Made by a program: the position numbers and the translations under genes. Of a DNA stretch of 64,000 nt, positions 1 through 8,789 are shown piece after piece; the first letter of the stretch is position 1; each line of letters opens with the position of its first letter. Location: contig CAJQMR010000001.1 of assembly GCA_905479495.1 (NCBI GenBank), positions 62,001-126,000 on the forward strand, written 5' to 3'. The stretch comes from an uncultured Anaerolineae bacterium (GTDB taxonomy: Bacteria; Chloroflexota; Anaerolineae; Promineifilales; Promineifilaceae). The notes beneath the pieces were generated by a model that saw nothing but the letters and a program-made list of their open reading frames with translations, searched no databases and had not been told where the DNA came from.

Positions 1-1201
1 GAGACATTAAGCCAGACGCTATTCTGACAAGATCATTATGGGGCTTCATTTCTGCGAAATTTGCTGTTGTAATTGTATCAATCATGTAAAGTACATACTG
101 GAAATAAGAATATAATATCCGTTGAAAAGGATCGGAGATAGTTCTATAAAATTGCACGTTTTCTCCGGTCCAAGCAAGTCCACCTAACGACCAAATGGTA
201 AATGGACCGATAACTAAAATAATTGAAATTATCCAAAACAACACCCGCCAAATACTTTCTCCATAATCGCACAGAAGTTCAACCAACCAGTCTCCCAACC
301 AAAGCAATAAATGTCGAAAATAAAAAACCAACACTCTAGGATGAAATTTGCTTTTCCCTCGAAAAGTACGCTCATTATCAATTTTTATAGACACATCGTT
401 TAATTCAGCCTCTCCAAAAATTGGCCTGGCGTATTTGGGCAGGTGCAGGTGTTTCCCAAGTTTTCTCATTCTGAGATATGCCCATGTGGCATCTTTAGAC
501 TGCCCAACCGACTGCCAATTTGCACTGAATGCTTCATATATCTGAATTGTTCTAAATAATCTGGCGCTTGGCCTAATCGAAGCATCTTTTTTCCCAATTC
601 TTGCCGCTAATCTGCGATAATAATCTAAGTAATAATCATCATTCTCTAAGAGTAATTTTCCCCCTAAATCTTTTCTTTGAAAGACAGTACTATCCAGCTG
701 TGCTAAGTACCAATTGACACCTGTAAGGCGTGCCTGACTTAGATTTGCAGCTGAAAGATTTGTCCGATAAAAATCTACCCTTGTCAGATCACTTCGACGA
801 AAATCTGTACCTGAGCAATTGGCACCATAAAAAATAGAATACGCGAAATCGCTAGAATATGCTTTCGCATTTGCGAAATTTATAAAACTTAAATCAGCCC
901 CCTTCAAACTAGCATTTTTTATTGTAGCCCACGATAAATCTGCTCCGGTTAAGCTTTTCCTATCCCCAAATTTGATGCCATCTAAGTTAAGGCCATCAAG
1001 ATCGATTCCCCGCATGTCGGCTCCAGAAAAGTCGATCTGCGAGCGATCTGCAACCTCGTTAATATGTCTAAGAACATCTTCACGATTTAATCTCTTTCGA
1101 TTGTTGTGAGGGGGATACTTGTTATCTGGTGGGGAGGCTATTTCGCTTCTAGTGAACCGATTAAAAAGTAACCTAAACCATTTTGTAACTAAATTTACCA
1201 T
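1..1201 (-). CDS. Pentapeptide-repeat protein with C-terminal ion-channel-like membrane region (partial)
   Basis: The reading frame starts at the ATG complementary to 1199-1201 and stays open to the window edge, so about 400 residues are visible and the C-terminus is missing. Residues about 56-165 are pentapeptide repeats of the A(D/N)Lxx type (GADLS, GADLSF, TNLSAANLS), which fold as a right-handed quadrilateral helix. A basic helical linker follows. A hydrophobic segment lies at about 325-350, and near 383-399 there is a stretch (DTITTANFAEMKP) resembling the pore loop of two-TM potassium-type channels. Pentapeptide plus Ion_trans_2 fusions are known in bacteria; the channel assignment is inferred because the second membrane helix is cut off. 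The gene is AT-rich and contains no ACGGCCGT motif, unlike its neighbours. Confidence 0.75.
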   Translation of the reverse strand, partial: MVNLVTKWFRLLFNRFTRSEIASPPDNKYPPHNNRKRLNREDVLRHINEVADRSQIDFSGADMRGIDLDGLNLDGIKFGDRKSLTGADLSWATIKNASLKGADLSFINFANAKAYSSDFAYSIFYGANCSGTDFRRSDLTRVDFYRTNLSAANLSQARLTGVNWYLAQLDSTVFQRKDLGGKLLLENDDYYLDYYRRLAARIGKKDASIRPSARLFRTIQIYEAFSANWQSVGQSKDATWAYLRMRKLGKHLHLPKYARPIFGEAELNDVSIKIDNERTFRGKSKFHPRVLVFYFRHLLLWLGDWLVELLCDYGESIWRVLFWIISIILVIGPFTIWSLGGLAWTGENVQFYRTISDPFQRILYSYFQYVLYMIDTITTANFAEMKPHNDLVRIASGLMS

Positions 1202-1293
1202 GTGATTAAGTGGTATTGGGGCAAAACAACGCGAGAACAAGGTGCAGGAAACCTAAGTTTAGCTCACGTCACCTTACCCCTATAGGACGGCCG

Positions 1294-2067
1294 TTATTTG
1301 CCCTGCCAGGTGGCAGGGCGCTTGTTGATGAAGGCGTCCATGCCCTCTTTTTGATCTTCGGTGCTGAAGAGCATGTAGAAGAGGCGGCGCTCGTGGGCCA
1401 GCCCGGCTTGCAGCGGCGTCTCGAAGACGGCATTGACGGCTTCTTTGGCCAGGCGCAGAGCCACGGGGGCGCGGGCGGCAATCTCGGCAGCAAATTTGAT
1501 GGCTTCTTCCAGGTAGAGTTCCACAGGCACCACCCGGTTAATGAGACCATGTTGTTGGGCTTCGCTGGCGGAAAGGAAACGGCCGTTCAATACAATCTCC
1601 ATCGCCAACGCTTTACCCACGGCATAGGTCATGCGCTGGGTGCCACCTGCGCCGGGGATAATGCCCAGGTTGATTTCTGGCTGGCCAAATTTAGCGCTCT
1701 CGCTGGCCACGATCATGTCGCAGGCCATCGCCAGTTCACAGCCACCGCCCAGGGCAAAACCGGAAACGGCCGCAATCACCGGTTTGCCAATCTTGCGCAG
1801 TCGATCCCAGTAGTCGATAAACGGATTGTTCAGCATAGCAGCAGGCGTGGCGTTGGCCATCTCTTTGATGTCGGCCCCGGCGGCAAACGCTTTTTCACTG
1901 CCGGTGATCACCATGCAGCCAATATTATCGTCGGTATCAAACAGCTCCAGGGCAGACATTAGCTCGCTCATCAGCCCACGATTGAGGGCGTTAAGCGCTT
2001 TGGGGCGGTTGAGCTGCACCAGACCAACGCGGCCTTCGGTTCGAGTGAGAATGAATTCGTAGGACAT
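1294..2067 (-). CDS. Enoyl-CoA hydratase (crotonase family)
   Basis: A 257-residue crotonase-fold protein, the usual length for a short-chain enoyl-CoA hydratase that adds water to trans-2-enoyl-CoA in fatty-acid or amino-acid degradation. Visible motifs are AFAAGADIKEM and GFALGGGCE for the oxyanion hole, and both expected catalytic glutamates, in GGGCELAMACD and QPEINLGIIPG. The start is set at the ATG complementary to 2065-2067, preceded on the minus strand by AAGGAG at good spacing; a longer in-frame extension to 2142 has no such site. No other beta-oxidation gene lies nearby, so its substrate chain cannot be told. An ACGGCCGT copy overlaps its stop region. Confidence 0.93.
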   Translation of the reverse strand: MSYEFILTRTEGRVGLVQLNRPKALNALNRGLMSELMSALELFDTDDNIGCMVITGSEKAFAAGADIKEMANATPAAMLNNPFIDYWDRLRKIGKPVIAAVSGFALGGGCELAMACDMIVASESAKFGQPEINLGIIPGAGGTQRMTYAVGKALAMEIVLNGRFLSASEAQQHGLINRVVPVELYLEEAIKFAAEIAARAPVALRLAKEAVNAVFETPLQAGLAHERRLFYMLFSTEDQKEGMDAFINKRPATWQGK

Positions 2068-2140
2068 GGGAAAACTCCTTTTATTGACGATTCGCGATTG
2101 GTGAAATGGGACGCTGTACGCAAAGCGGTCGCTCCGCGAC

Positions 2141-2179
2141 ATTTGCCTGATTCACCTGATCCTTTTTTATCAGGCAAAT
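2141..2179. repeat. Intergenic inverted repeat
   Basis: ATTTGCCTGAT (2141-2151) is exactly inverted at 2169-2179, with a 17-base loop that itself contains six T. It lies between the hypothetical gene ending at 2205 and the enoyl-CoA hydratase. It may be a transcript hairpin or a spacer repeat; there is no clean T-tract outside the stem on either side. Confidence 0.55.
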
Positions 2180-2204
2180 CAGGGCAATCAGGATAATCTG
2201 CGTT

Positions 2205-3077
2205 CTATTTTTCAAACAGTGAGGCCAGAGGACGGCCGTTTCTATTTTCAATTTCTGTCTGCAATTTGGCAAACAGGGCGGGTAGTTCAGGCATGTCGTG
2301 GGCTTTTTTTGTACGCAGCAGATAGGCTTGCGCTTCAAATTCATCCAGCATCTGCCCTAAGCAGTAAGCCGCAGCGGTATGCAGCGCCAGATGCTGCTCC
2401 TGCCGGTTCATTTGGGCCAACTCAGTAACCAGCAGATAAGGTATGAGCTGCCGGCAAACGGTGGCCACCACCCAACCCTGGCCTTCGTCGTAAGGCCAGG
2501 GAGGCGATTCCCCCACGGCTTTAGGCGGCGGCAGCAACAGCAGCAGGTCGTCATCGGTTGTGGCCACAACGGGGGTCAGTGCGGGATACACCAGGTTGGG
2601 CATAAGGGTAACGGCCGTTTCAATGTCACCATCATGCAGCCGCGCCAGACACGTTAGCAAACGATCGCCAGCAAATATTTTTTCCAGGGCGGCTTGGGCT
2701 TCTTGCCAAACGGCCGTATGCTGGGGCCAAAAAAGCGTCATGATAGACGTTTCACTGGCAAAATTAGCCAGCGAATGAACCCACTCGTTAATCTTTAGCA
2801 AGTGAGGCAGTTCAGACGTAGGCCGAAAACCTGGCCAGGTGCTGCGCAGCGCTGCGCTAAACAGCTCTTCTAGCTCAACGCCGTTCAGCAGCGCCTCGTT
2901 TACCCCATTAACGGCTGGATGACTGCGAAATGGCTGCACAAACTGACGCACTTGCTTCGCCTGCGAATGCACAGCATGAGGTTGCTGCTTTTGTTCCTCA
3001 TCTGGCCAATCGCTCGCAGCCAAAACGGCTGTTACCAGTCGCATTCGTTCATCAATTGTGATGGTTAAAGTTGACAT
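2205..3077 (-). CDS. Hypothetical protein, 290 residues
   Basis: Cytoplasmic protein of 290 residues without a signal peptide or membrane segment. The start is supported by GGAG seven bases upstream. The N-terminus (IDERMRLVTAVLAASDWP) and the following helical stretch vaguely recall DUF4932-type proteins, but I see no zinc-binding HExxH, so I do not assign a function. It has a proline/leucine-rich strand (DDDLLLLLPPPKA) in the middle and a helical C-terminus. It sits between a CPBP-like membrane protein and an enoyl-CoA hydratase on the same strand with gaps of 70-140 bases, so co-transcription is possible but not shown. Confidence 0.7.
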   Translation of the reverse strand: MSTLTITIDERMRLVTAVLAASDWPDEEQKQQPHAVHSQAKQVRQFVQPFRSHPAVNGVNEALLNGVELEELFSAALRSTWPGFRPTSELPHLLKINEWVHSLANFASETSIMTLFWPQHTAVWQEAQAALEKIFAGDRLLTCLARLHDGDIETAVTLMPNLVYPALTPVVATTDDDLLLLLPPPKAVGESPPWPYDEGQGWVVATVCRQLIPYLLVTELAQMNRQEQHLALHTAAAYCLGQMLDEFEAQAYLLRTKKAHDMPELPALFAKLQTEIENRNGRPLASLFEK

Positions 3078-3096
3078 AATGTCTCCAAAATCTCAT

Positions 3097-3126
3097 ATTC
3101 GGTAAACCGATCATTGTTTACCGAAT
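3097..3126. repeat. Intergenic palindrome of the GGTAA/TTACC spacer type
   Basis: ATTCGGTAAAC (3097-3107) is perfectly inverted at 3116-3126, followed by more ACCGAT and GGTTTAC words. Similar GGTAATC-rich spacers occur at 5286-5335, 9536-9566 and 46076-46105, so this is one member of a family of degenerate intergenic repeats. Confidence 0.6.
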
Positions 3127-3145
3127 ACCGATCACCGACCACGGT

Positions 3146-3907
3146 TTACACTCGATAGTCCGCCTCTTCCTTGGGCCACAGCCGCCAAATGACAACTAAA
3201 TAAACCAAGCCAGTAAGCAAGTAAACCGTCGGTAAACTGTCAGCGGACGTTAGCGCAGGCAGTGGTCCAAACGCTACCCAAACGGTAAAACTGTGCAATG
3301 TTTGAACGAGCATGCTGCCCAAAAAGCTGCCCGTTCGCAGCCGGATAATGCCGTAAAAAATGCCCCACACCAAAAAATAGAGCAAGCTAATCATATCGCT
3401 GCCGTACGCTTCTTGGAACAGGACAAAAGCCACAGCGCCAAACCCAAGGCCGCTGCCGATTGCCGCTGCCAGGGGACCGCGCCATTCAACCAGACTGCGA
3501 AACAGCAGCCCAAAGGCCCACAGCTGCACGGCAAACGCTTCAAACAACAGCAAATAGATGAAGCTGCGGCCTGAATCGGCGGCATTGAGATTAAGCAAGA
3601 TGAAGGTAAAGCGGAACAACAAAAAGGCCAGCCAGCCTAACGTTGCAAAACCAATGCCAGCGAATAACGGCCGTCCACCCCGCAGCCCCAGCCCCGGCAA
3701 ACCATACCAAAACAGCCCCAAAAACCAGCTGGCCACACCAATGCCACCTAAAATCGGAGCATTGCTGCCCTCGCGGCTGCCCAAAATAAGCGTCAGGGCA
3801 AATGGCAGCAGCAGCGTCAGCACAATTCGCACCGTGACGGGCAGGGCTGTTTTCAAGTCCAGAGAATGTTGTTTATGAGGGGGAGGTCGTTTTGTTTTCT
3901 TCGCCAT
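3146..3907 (-). CDS. CPBP-like intramembrane protein, probably catalytically degenerate
   Basis: A polytopic membrane protein of about 253 residues with six to eight hydrophobic segments. The C-terminal half has the layout of CPBP (CaaX protease/bacteriocin-processing, ABI) proteins: a segment ending FGLLFRSLVEW, then a GIFYGIIRLRTGS segment and a final LVQTLHSFTVW helix. The glutamate pair that normally opens motif 1 (EExxxR) is replaced by QLWAFGLLFR, so a peptidase role is doubtful. The chosen start is the ATG complementary to 3905-3907 (MAKKTKRPPP); an upstream in-frame TTG at 3958 would add 17 residues. It may be a transport, immunity-like or orphan membrane protein. Confidence 0.65.
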   Translation of the reverse strand: MAKKTKRPPPHKQHSLDLKTALPVTVRIVLTLLLPFALTLILGSREGSNAPILGGIGVASWFLGLFWYGLPGLGLRGGRPLFAGIGFATLGWLAFLLFRFTFILLNLNAADSGRSFIYLLLFEAFAVQLWAFGLLFRSLVEWRGPLAAAIGSGLGFGAVAFVLFQEAYGSDMISLLYFLVWGIFYGIIRLRTGSFLGSMLVQTLHSFTVWVAFGPLPALTSADSLPTVYLLTGLVYLVVIWRLWPKEEADYRV

Positions 3908-3990
3908 ACCACTCGATTGTAACACCGAATTTAGGGGGAAGCACTGGCGCAGAATCAATCGCTCATATTTTTAAGGCTGTTATTTTCAAT

Positions 3991-4065
3991 ACAAAGAAAC
4001 GAAGAAACGTAAGGAACAAAGAGGCCTTTCTTTGTCTCTTTCTGCCTTTGTTCCTTCGTATAAAA
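3991..4065. repeat. Intergenic palindromic repeat, copy 1 (second copy at 51328-51403)
   Basis: An imperfect palindrome beginning ATACAAAG and ending CTTCGTAT, with a core AAGGAACAAAGAGG. A related copy with the same core and the same end TTCCTTCGTAT lies at 51328-51403. The element precedes the MFS gene, which argues that translation of that gene begins downstream of it. Confidence 0.6.
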
Positions 4066-4115
4066 TAGGCTCTAATTGTTGTCCTGTCACGGGCCTTTCC
4101 GCTACACTTCTACCC

Positions 4116-5309
4116 GTGACTAACCCGAAGCCCACTCGCCTTTCCTGGCAGCTGATATTGATTACCCTGGCACGACTGTGCCTGAACACGGGGCTGCGCA
4201 TGGTGTATCCGTTTGCGCCCGCGTTTGCTCGCCAACTCAATGTGCCGGTAACGGCCGTTTACCGTCTCGTCACCCTGCGCAATCTGTCCGGGCTACTCAG
4301 CCCGCTCTTTGGCCCCTTGTCGGAACGATTCGGCCGTAAGGCAACCATGTTTGGCGCGATGCTTCTTTTTAGCGCAGGCTGCTTGCTGGTCTGGCTGTGG
4401 CCGAGCTATGGGCTGTTTGGCGCAGCACTTATCATCATCTCCATCGCCAAGGTGATTTATGACCCGGCGATGCAGGCATACGTAGGGGAGATGGTGCCGT
4501 ACCAGCAGCGGGGCTGGGCCGTGGCCGTGACGGAATTCTCCTGGGCAGGCGCGCTGCTGGTGGGCGGGCCGCTGCTGGGGATTGCCATCGAGCAGCAGGG
4601 GTGGTCGGCCTCGTTTTTCTGGCTGGGGCTGTTTGGCGTGATTACGGCCGTTTTCCTTTACAAATATTTACCCAAAGTAAACAAAAAAATTCCAGGACGC
4701 GGGGCCAATCTAACAGACTACTTGCGTGTGGTGCGGCAGCAGCCTGTTATTTGGGCGGCCATGCTGTACATGGCTTTGCTCATGGCCAGCAACGAAACCG
4801 TTTTCCTGGTCTTTGGCGATTGGATGGAGCTAAATTTTGGCCTGAGCCTGGTGGCGTTGGGGGCCTCTGCCGGGGTCATTGGTGGGGCCGAAATTGTGGG
4901 TGAACTGTTTGCCGGTTGGTCCGTGGACCGTTTCGGAAAACGCCCGGTTGTCATCACCACCGCCCTGCTAAATGCTCTGGCCTGCCTGCTGCTGCCACTG
5001 ACGGCAAACAATCTCACGGCCGCACTGGTCGCCTATTTCGCGCTGTTCCTCACCTTTGAGATCACCGTCGTGGGCGGCATCCCACTCATGACGGAAATTG
5101 TGCCCTCGGCGCGCAGCGTGGTGATGTCTAGTATTTTGGCAGCTGGGGCTTTGGGACGGGCCCTGGGTTCCTGGCTGGGGCCATTTTTGTTTACCCGCTT
5201 TGGATTTTCCAGCAATGGCCTGGTTTCTGCTATTATTACGGCCGTTGCCGCCCTGCTGTTGGCCTTGTGGATACGTGAGGGCAGCGAGTCGGTAACCAGT
5301 AATCAGTAA
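4116..5309 (+). CDS. Major facilitator superfamily transporter
   Basis: About 397 residues with twelve predicted membrane helices. The MFS motif A between helices 2 and 3 is seen as GPLSERFGRKATMF, and a second-half equivalent is VDRFGKRPVV. Such proteins are proton-coupled exporters or importers in the inner membrane; the substrate is not evident. The reading frame is open from 4032, but that region lies in an intergenic palindromic repeat, so I prefer the GTG at 4116 (VTNPKPTRLSW), where the protein-like sequence begins; no strong ribosome site decides between them. The gene stands between the CPBP-like gene, transcribed away from it, and a small membrane protein on the same strand. Confidence 0.85.
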   Translation: MTNPKPTRLSWQLILITLARLCLNTGLRMVYPFAPAFARQLNVPVTAVYRLVTLRNLSGLLSPLFGPLSERFGRKATMFGAMLLFSAGCLLVWLWPSYGLFGAALIIISIAKVIYDPAMQAYVGEMVPYQQRGWAVAVTEFSWAGALLVGGPLLGIAIEQQGWSASFFWLGLFGVITAVFLYKYLPKVNKKIPGRGANLTDYLRVVRQQPVIWAAMLYMALLMASNETVFLVFGDWMELNFGLSLVALGASAGVIGGAEIVGELFAGWSVDRFGKRPVVITTALLNALACLLLPLTANNLTAALVAYFALFLTFEITVVGGIPLMTEIVPSARSVVMSSILAAGALGRALGSWLGPFLFTRFGFSSNGLVSAIITAVAALLLALWIREGSESVTSNQ

Positions 5310-5348
5310 GTTCGTAACGTATCGCTTACCGGAAAATACGAGGTAAAA

Positions 5349-5540
5349 ATGGACACAATTCTCAACTTACAACCCGAAGAAATTACGCGACTGGTGGTGA
5401 TTACGGCCGTATTGCTCATCGGCCTCTTTTTTGCCCGTTTGGCGTTTAAACTCACTGCCTCATTGATACGCTTAGGCTGCCTGGCTATCTTTTTTATTGT
5501 GGCGGCCATCGCCTTGCTGCAAATGTTTGGCGGTTCGTAA
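5349..5540 (+). CDS. Small two-helix membrane protein
   Basis: 63 residues, with two hydrophobic helices at about 14-32 and 40-58 and a short polar N-terminus. GAGG precedes the ATG at good spacing, and the gene follows the MFS gene by about 40 bases, so it is probably real and may be co-transcribed. An ACGGCCGT copy lies inside it, read as ITAV. No family is recognised. Confidence 0.7.
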   Translation: MDTILNLQPEEITRLVVITAVLLIGLFFARLAFKLTASLIRLGCLAIFFIVAAIALLQMFGGS

Positions 5541-5648
5541 TAAAAGTGCTTTTTAGTTAAACAGACCAAAAAGACGTTTGTCTGCCCAACCGCCAGTTGG
5601 TAAGTTTGCCCAACGGCCGTTTCAACACCCACCCCACTCCTGTCAAAA

Positions 5649-5677
5649 TTGGCACATTCGTTAAGCCATGTCATAAT
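5649..5677 (+). promoter_or_regulatory. Probable sigma-70 promoter of the amino-acid ABC transporter operon
   Basis: TTGGCA at 5649-5654 and CATAAT at 5672-5677 are separated by 17 bases, and each differs from consensus at one position. It lies 74 bases before the binding-protein ATG, leaving a short leader. The assignment rests on sequence only. Confidence 0.6.
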
Positions 5678-5750
5678 TGGTCTTCTTAGAAACGCCGCCA
5701 AAACATCTAGTTTTTCGTAGTAACTTTCACAAACGAGGAGAAGATTACCC

Positions 5751-7460
5751 ATGAAAAAACGAAACTTAATTTGGTTTTTAGCTCTATTCTTATTGGGGCT
5801 GTTGCTTGTCGCCTGCGGTAGTGGCAGCAGCGAACCAGCTACCGATGAAACCACTGACACTGGCAGCAGCGAAACCGATAGCGGCAGTGAAGCTGACACC
5901 AGTAGCGAAGCCGATTCCGGCAGCAGCGAAGCTGACAGCGGCAGTGAGGCCACTACGAGCGACGAAAGTGGTTTACCAGATTTAGCTGGCCGCGAAGTAA
6001 CCATCGCCGTAGAAAACGCCTACCTGCCCTTCAACTACATCGATCCCGATACAGGTGAACCGGCTGGCTGGGATTACGACGTCTGGAACGAGATTTGCAG
6101 CCTCATCAACTGCACCCCCACCTTTGTGGAAGCCGGTTGGGAAGGTATGATCCAGGCTGTGGCCGATGGCCAGTATGATGCCGCCGCCGATGGCATCACC
6201 ATCACCGATGACCGCGCCGAGATTGTCGATTTTTCCAATGGCTACATCAACATCGAGCAGCGCCTGCTCGTCCGTCTGGATGAGGACCGCATCGAAAGCA
6301 TTGACGACATTGTCAACAACGACGAGCTTGTTTTAGGCACACAAACCGGCACCACCAACTACGAAACCGCCCTGCAATTCCTACCAGAAGATCGTATCCA
6401 AGCTTTTGAGCAATTCCCCTTCGCCGTGCAGGCACTCATCGCTGGCGATATTGACGCGGTCATCATCGACGAAGTAGCTGGCCAAGGTTACTTGGGCGAA
6501 AATGCAGACGCTTTGCAGCTGGTCGGCCCGTCCATGTCTAGCGACCAGCTCGGCCTCATCTACCCCCAGGGCAGCGATCTGGTTGATCCAGTCAACGCCG
6601 CTCTAGGCGAGTTAGCCCAAAATGGCTTCCTGGACGAGGTGAATCTGCAATACTTTGGCCCGAACTTCACCGTCACCTATGACGATCTCTTCCCAACAGA
6701 AGAAGGTGACACGGAAGAAGATGCTGCTTTACCCGACCTGGACGGTCTCGAAGTAACCATCGCCGTAGAAAACGCCTACCTGCCCTTCAACTACATCGAT
6801 CCTGATACGGGCGAACCGGCTGGTTGGGATTACGACGTTTGGAATGAGATTTGCAGCCTCATCAACTGTACACCCACCTTTGTGGAAGCAGGCTGGGAAG
6901 GCATGATCCAGGCCGTGGCCGATGGCCAGTATGATGCCGCCGCCGACGGCATCACTATCACCGATGACCGCGCTGAAATTGTGGCTTTCTCCAACGGCTA
7001 CATCAACATCGAGCAGCGTTTGCTGGTTCGTCTTGATGACGACCGCATTGAAAGCATTGATGACATTGTCAACGATGAGGACCTACTCCTGGGCACGCAA
7101 ACCGGCACCACCAATTATGAAACCGCATTGCAGTATTTGCCGGAAGAACGCATTCAGGCATTTGAGCAGTTCCCCTTTGCCGTGCAGGCGCTCATCGCTG
7201 GCGACATTGACGCGGTCATCATCGACGAGGTAGCTGGCCAAGGTTACCTGGGTGAAAACGCAGATGTATTGCAGTTGGTTGGCCCCTCCATGTCCAGCGA
7301 CCAGCTTGGCTTTATCTACCCGCTGGACAGCGAACTGGTAGAACCCGTCAACGCAGCCCTGGCAGAGCTGGCCGGCAATGGCTTCCTGGAAGAGGTGAAT
7401 CTGCAATACTTTGGCCCAAACTTCACCATCACATATGACGATTTGTTCCCTGAAGAATAA
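5751..7460 (+). CDS. Tandem-duplicated amino-acid-binding lipoprotein (SBP family 3)
   Basis: A 569-residue periplasmic-type binding lipoprotein. The signal peptide ends in the lipobox LVAC (Cys22), followed by an acidic Ser/Glu/Asp-rich linker of about 60 residues. Two nearly identical SBP_bac_3 domains follow, at about residues 80-315 and 332-567, each with the motifs FNYIDPDTGEPAGWDYDVW, ADGITITDDRAEIV and GTQTGTTNYETALQ. Ordinary family members have one domain and about 250-280 residues. The domains bind polar amino acids and deliver them to the permease encoded next. GAGGAG lies upstream of the ATG. The gene body has no ACGGCCGT. The first gene of a three-gene operon, but a stem-loop after it probably attenuates downstream transcription. 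Confidence 0.93.
   Translation: MKKRNLIWFLALFLLGLLLVACGSGSSEPATDETTDTGSSETDSGSEADTSSEADSGSSEADSGSEATTSDESGLPDLAGREVTIAVENAYLPFNYIDPDTGEPAGWDYDVWNEICSLINCTPTFVEAGWEGMIQAVADGQYDAAADGITITDDRAEIVDFSNGYINIEQRLLVRLDEDRIESIDDIVNNDELVLGTQTGTTNYETALQFLPEDRIQAFEQFPFAVQALIAGDIDAVIIDEVAGQGYLGENADALQLVGPSMSSDQLGLIYPQGSDLVDPVNAALGELAQNGFLDEVNLQYFGPNFTVTYDDLFPTEEGDTEEDAALPDLDGLEVTIAVENAYLPFNYIDPDTGEPAGWDYDVWNEICSLINCTPTFVEAGWEGMIQAVADGQYDAAADGITITDDRAEIVAFSNGYINIEQRLLVRLDDDRIESIDDIVNDEDLLLGTQTGTTNYETALQYLPEERIQAFEQFPFAVQALIAGDIDAVIIDEVAGQGYLGENADVLQLVGPSMSSDQLGFIYPLDSELVEPVNAALAELAGNGFLEEVNLQYFGPNFTITYDDLFPEE
5994..7456 (+). repeat. Direct tandem duplication of about 0.7 kb inside the binding-protein gene
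   Basis: Copy A (5994-about 6700) and copy B (6750-7456) are offset by 756 bases, exactly 252 codons, so the frame is kept. Long stretches are identical at DNA level and differences are mostly silent, for example 5994-6050 against 6750-6806. This points to a recent duplication or to continued gene conversion. Confidence 0.92.
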
Positions 7461-7572
7461 CGGCCCGTTGAGGAAAAGCGCACAAAGTTTTCTAAGATAA
7501 ATCACGTGGATACGTGCGTTTTCCTTATCAAAAAATAATTCGTTTGTAAACATTCACAAGCGGGTTAAGATT

Positions 7573-7609
7573 AGAAGCGTCAGTTATTTCATTTAACTGG
7601 CGCTTCTTT
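7573..7609 (+). terminator. Stem-loop terminator/attenuator after the binding-protein gene
   Basis: AGAAGCGTCAGTTA (7573-7586) pairs with TAACTGGCGCTTCT (7594-7607), giving a 14-bp stem with one G-U pair and an eight-base-scale loop, followed by only a short T run. Placed between the binding protein and the permease, it fits the common design in which the binding protein is made in excess. Confidence 0.65.
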
Positions 7610-7680
7610 GCATTTGAGCGACTTCACAATGGCAAGGGCGGCTGATGGGAAACGGCCGTTTCATTTACAGGAGAGAAAAC

Positions 7681-8784
7681 ATGGCTGGACCAGAAATTCT
7701 TCAACCCCCATCCCTCGACAATCCTGAAATTCGTAAACCCTCAACCAGCGACTGGCGCGACTTCCCCTGGTGGTTGGTGGCCATTATCACCTTCTTAGCC
7801 ATGATGGCTTTCCTGATTCTTTGGAAACCTGGGCCGCAAATGCTCATTCGGGTAGAAGATGCTGGCGATCTGCAAAACTTTAGTAAAGTTGTCAGAGAAG
7901 ACGAGATGATCGTGGGGGTACCGCCAGACGGGGCGGGCTACGATCTCGCCAACGAAGAGCTGTCAGGAGATCGTATTCAAGAATTCTCCCAACTGACAGA
8001 TGCCATTCAACCGCTTATCACAGGCGAGATTGATGCGGTGCTGCTAGATAAAAGAACTGCCAAGACGTTTGTTGCTGAAAACGAAGGTGTTTTGACCTCA
8101 GTAACGGCCGTAACCAATGGCTACAATGAAGCATTTATTTTTATCTTTCCGGGCATCACCACCACCCTTTACCTGACCCTCGGGGGGTTTGGGCTGGCTT
8201 TGGTCTTTGGCCTCTTAGCCGGACTGGGGCGCATCAGCCAAAACAGGCTCATCCGCAATATTGCCATTACCTATGTGGAATTTATTCGCGGTGTGCCCAC
8301 GCTGGTGCTCATTCTCACTCTCGCCTTTGTCATTGTCCCCGCCGTTAGCAACAGCATCGGCATCAACAACCGAGACGTTTCGATTGAACTACGCGCTATT
8401 CTGGCCCTGGCTATCATCTATGGCGCTTTTCTAGCCGAGATTTTCCGCGCCGGTATTGAGTCCATCTCTAAAGGGCAAATGGAAGCCGCCCGCTCCCTGG
8501 GCATGACCGCCCGCCAGGCAATGCAGTACATCATCTTGCCCCAGGCCATTCGCAACATTTCCCCTGCTCTCGGCAATGATTTTATCGCCATGCTCAAGGA
8601 TTCTTCCCTGGCTTCCGTCCTGGCCGTGCGGGAACTGACCCAACGCTCGCGGCTCCACGCCGGCAGCACCTTCCGCTTCCCCGAATCCTACCTGGTCATC
8701 GTCTTTTTGTATTTAGCCATGACCCTCACCCTCAGTCTCTTGCTGCGCTGGTACGAGCGGCGCATTCGCGTGGGAGAAAGGTAA
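7681..8784 (+). CDS. Amino-acid ABC transporter permease with embedded partial binding-protein lobe
   Basis: About 367 residues from the ATG at 7681, which has AGGAG upstream. After a first membrane helix (about 32-52) comes a segment of roughly 70 residues ([20 protein letters not shown] through [14 protein letters not shown]). This matches the second lobe of the adjacent binding protein (DELVLGTQTGTTNY... IDAVIIDEVAGQGYLGENAD). The rest is a His/Glu/Gln-type permease domain (BPD_transp_1) with five helices and the EAA loop ([20 protein letters not shown]) that contacts the ATPase. The inserted lobe lacks the first half of the ligand site, so it is unlikely to bind by itself. The ATPase gene follows after five bases. 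Confidence 0.9.
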   Translation: MAGPEILQPPSLDNPEIRKPSTSDWRDFPWWLVAIITFLAMMAFLILWKPGPQMLIRVEDAGDLQNFSKVVREDEMIVGVPPDGAGYDLANEELSGDRIQEFSQLTDAIQPLITGEIDAVLLDKRTAKTFVAENEGVLTSVTAVTNGYNEAFIFIFPGITTTLYLTLGGFGLALVFGLLAGLGRISQNRLIRNIAITYVEFIRGVPTLVLILTLAFVIVPAVSNSIGINNRDVSIELRAILALAIIYGAFLAEIFRAGIESISKGQMEAARSLGMTARQAMQYIILPQAIRNISPALGNDFIAMLKDSSLASVLAVRELTQRSRLHAGSTFRFPESYLVIVFLYLAMTLTLSLLLRWYERRIRVGER

Positions 8785-8789
8785 ACATT

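Noticed and set aside
1210..1962. A 250-codon plus-strand open frame opposite the enoyl-CoA hydratase
   Set aside because: The crotonase on the minus strand explains the region fully; the antisense product is low-complexity and unlike any protein family.
5303..6004. A 233-codon minus-strand open frame across the start of the binding-protein gene
   Set aside because: Its Ser/Leu repeats are the antisense of the Ser/Glu/Asp linker of the lipoprotein, and it would cover the promoter found for that gene.
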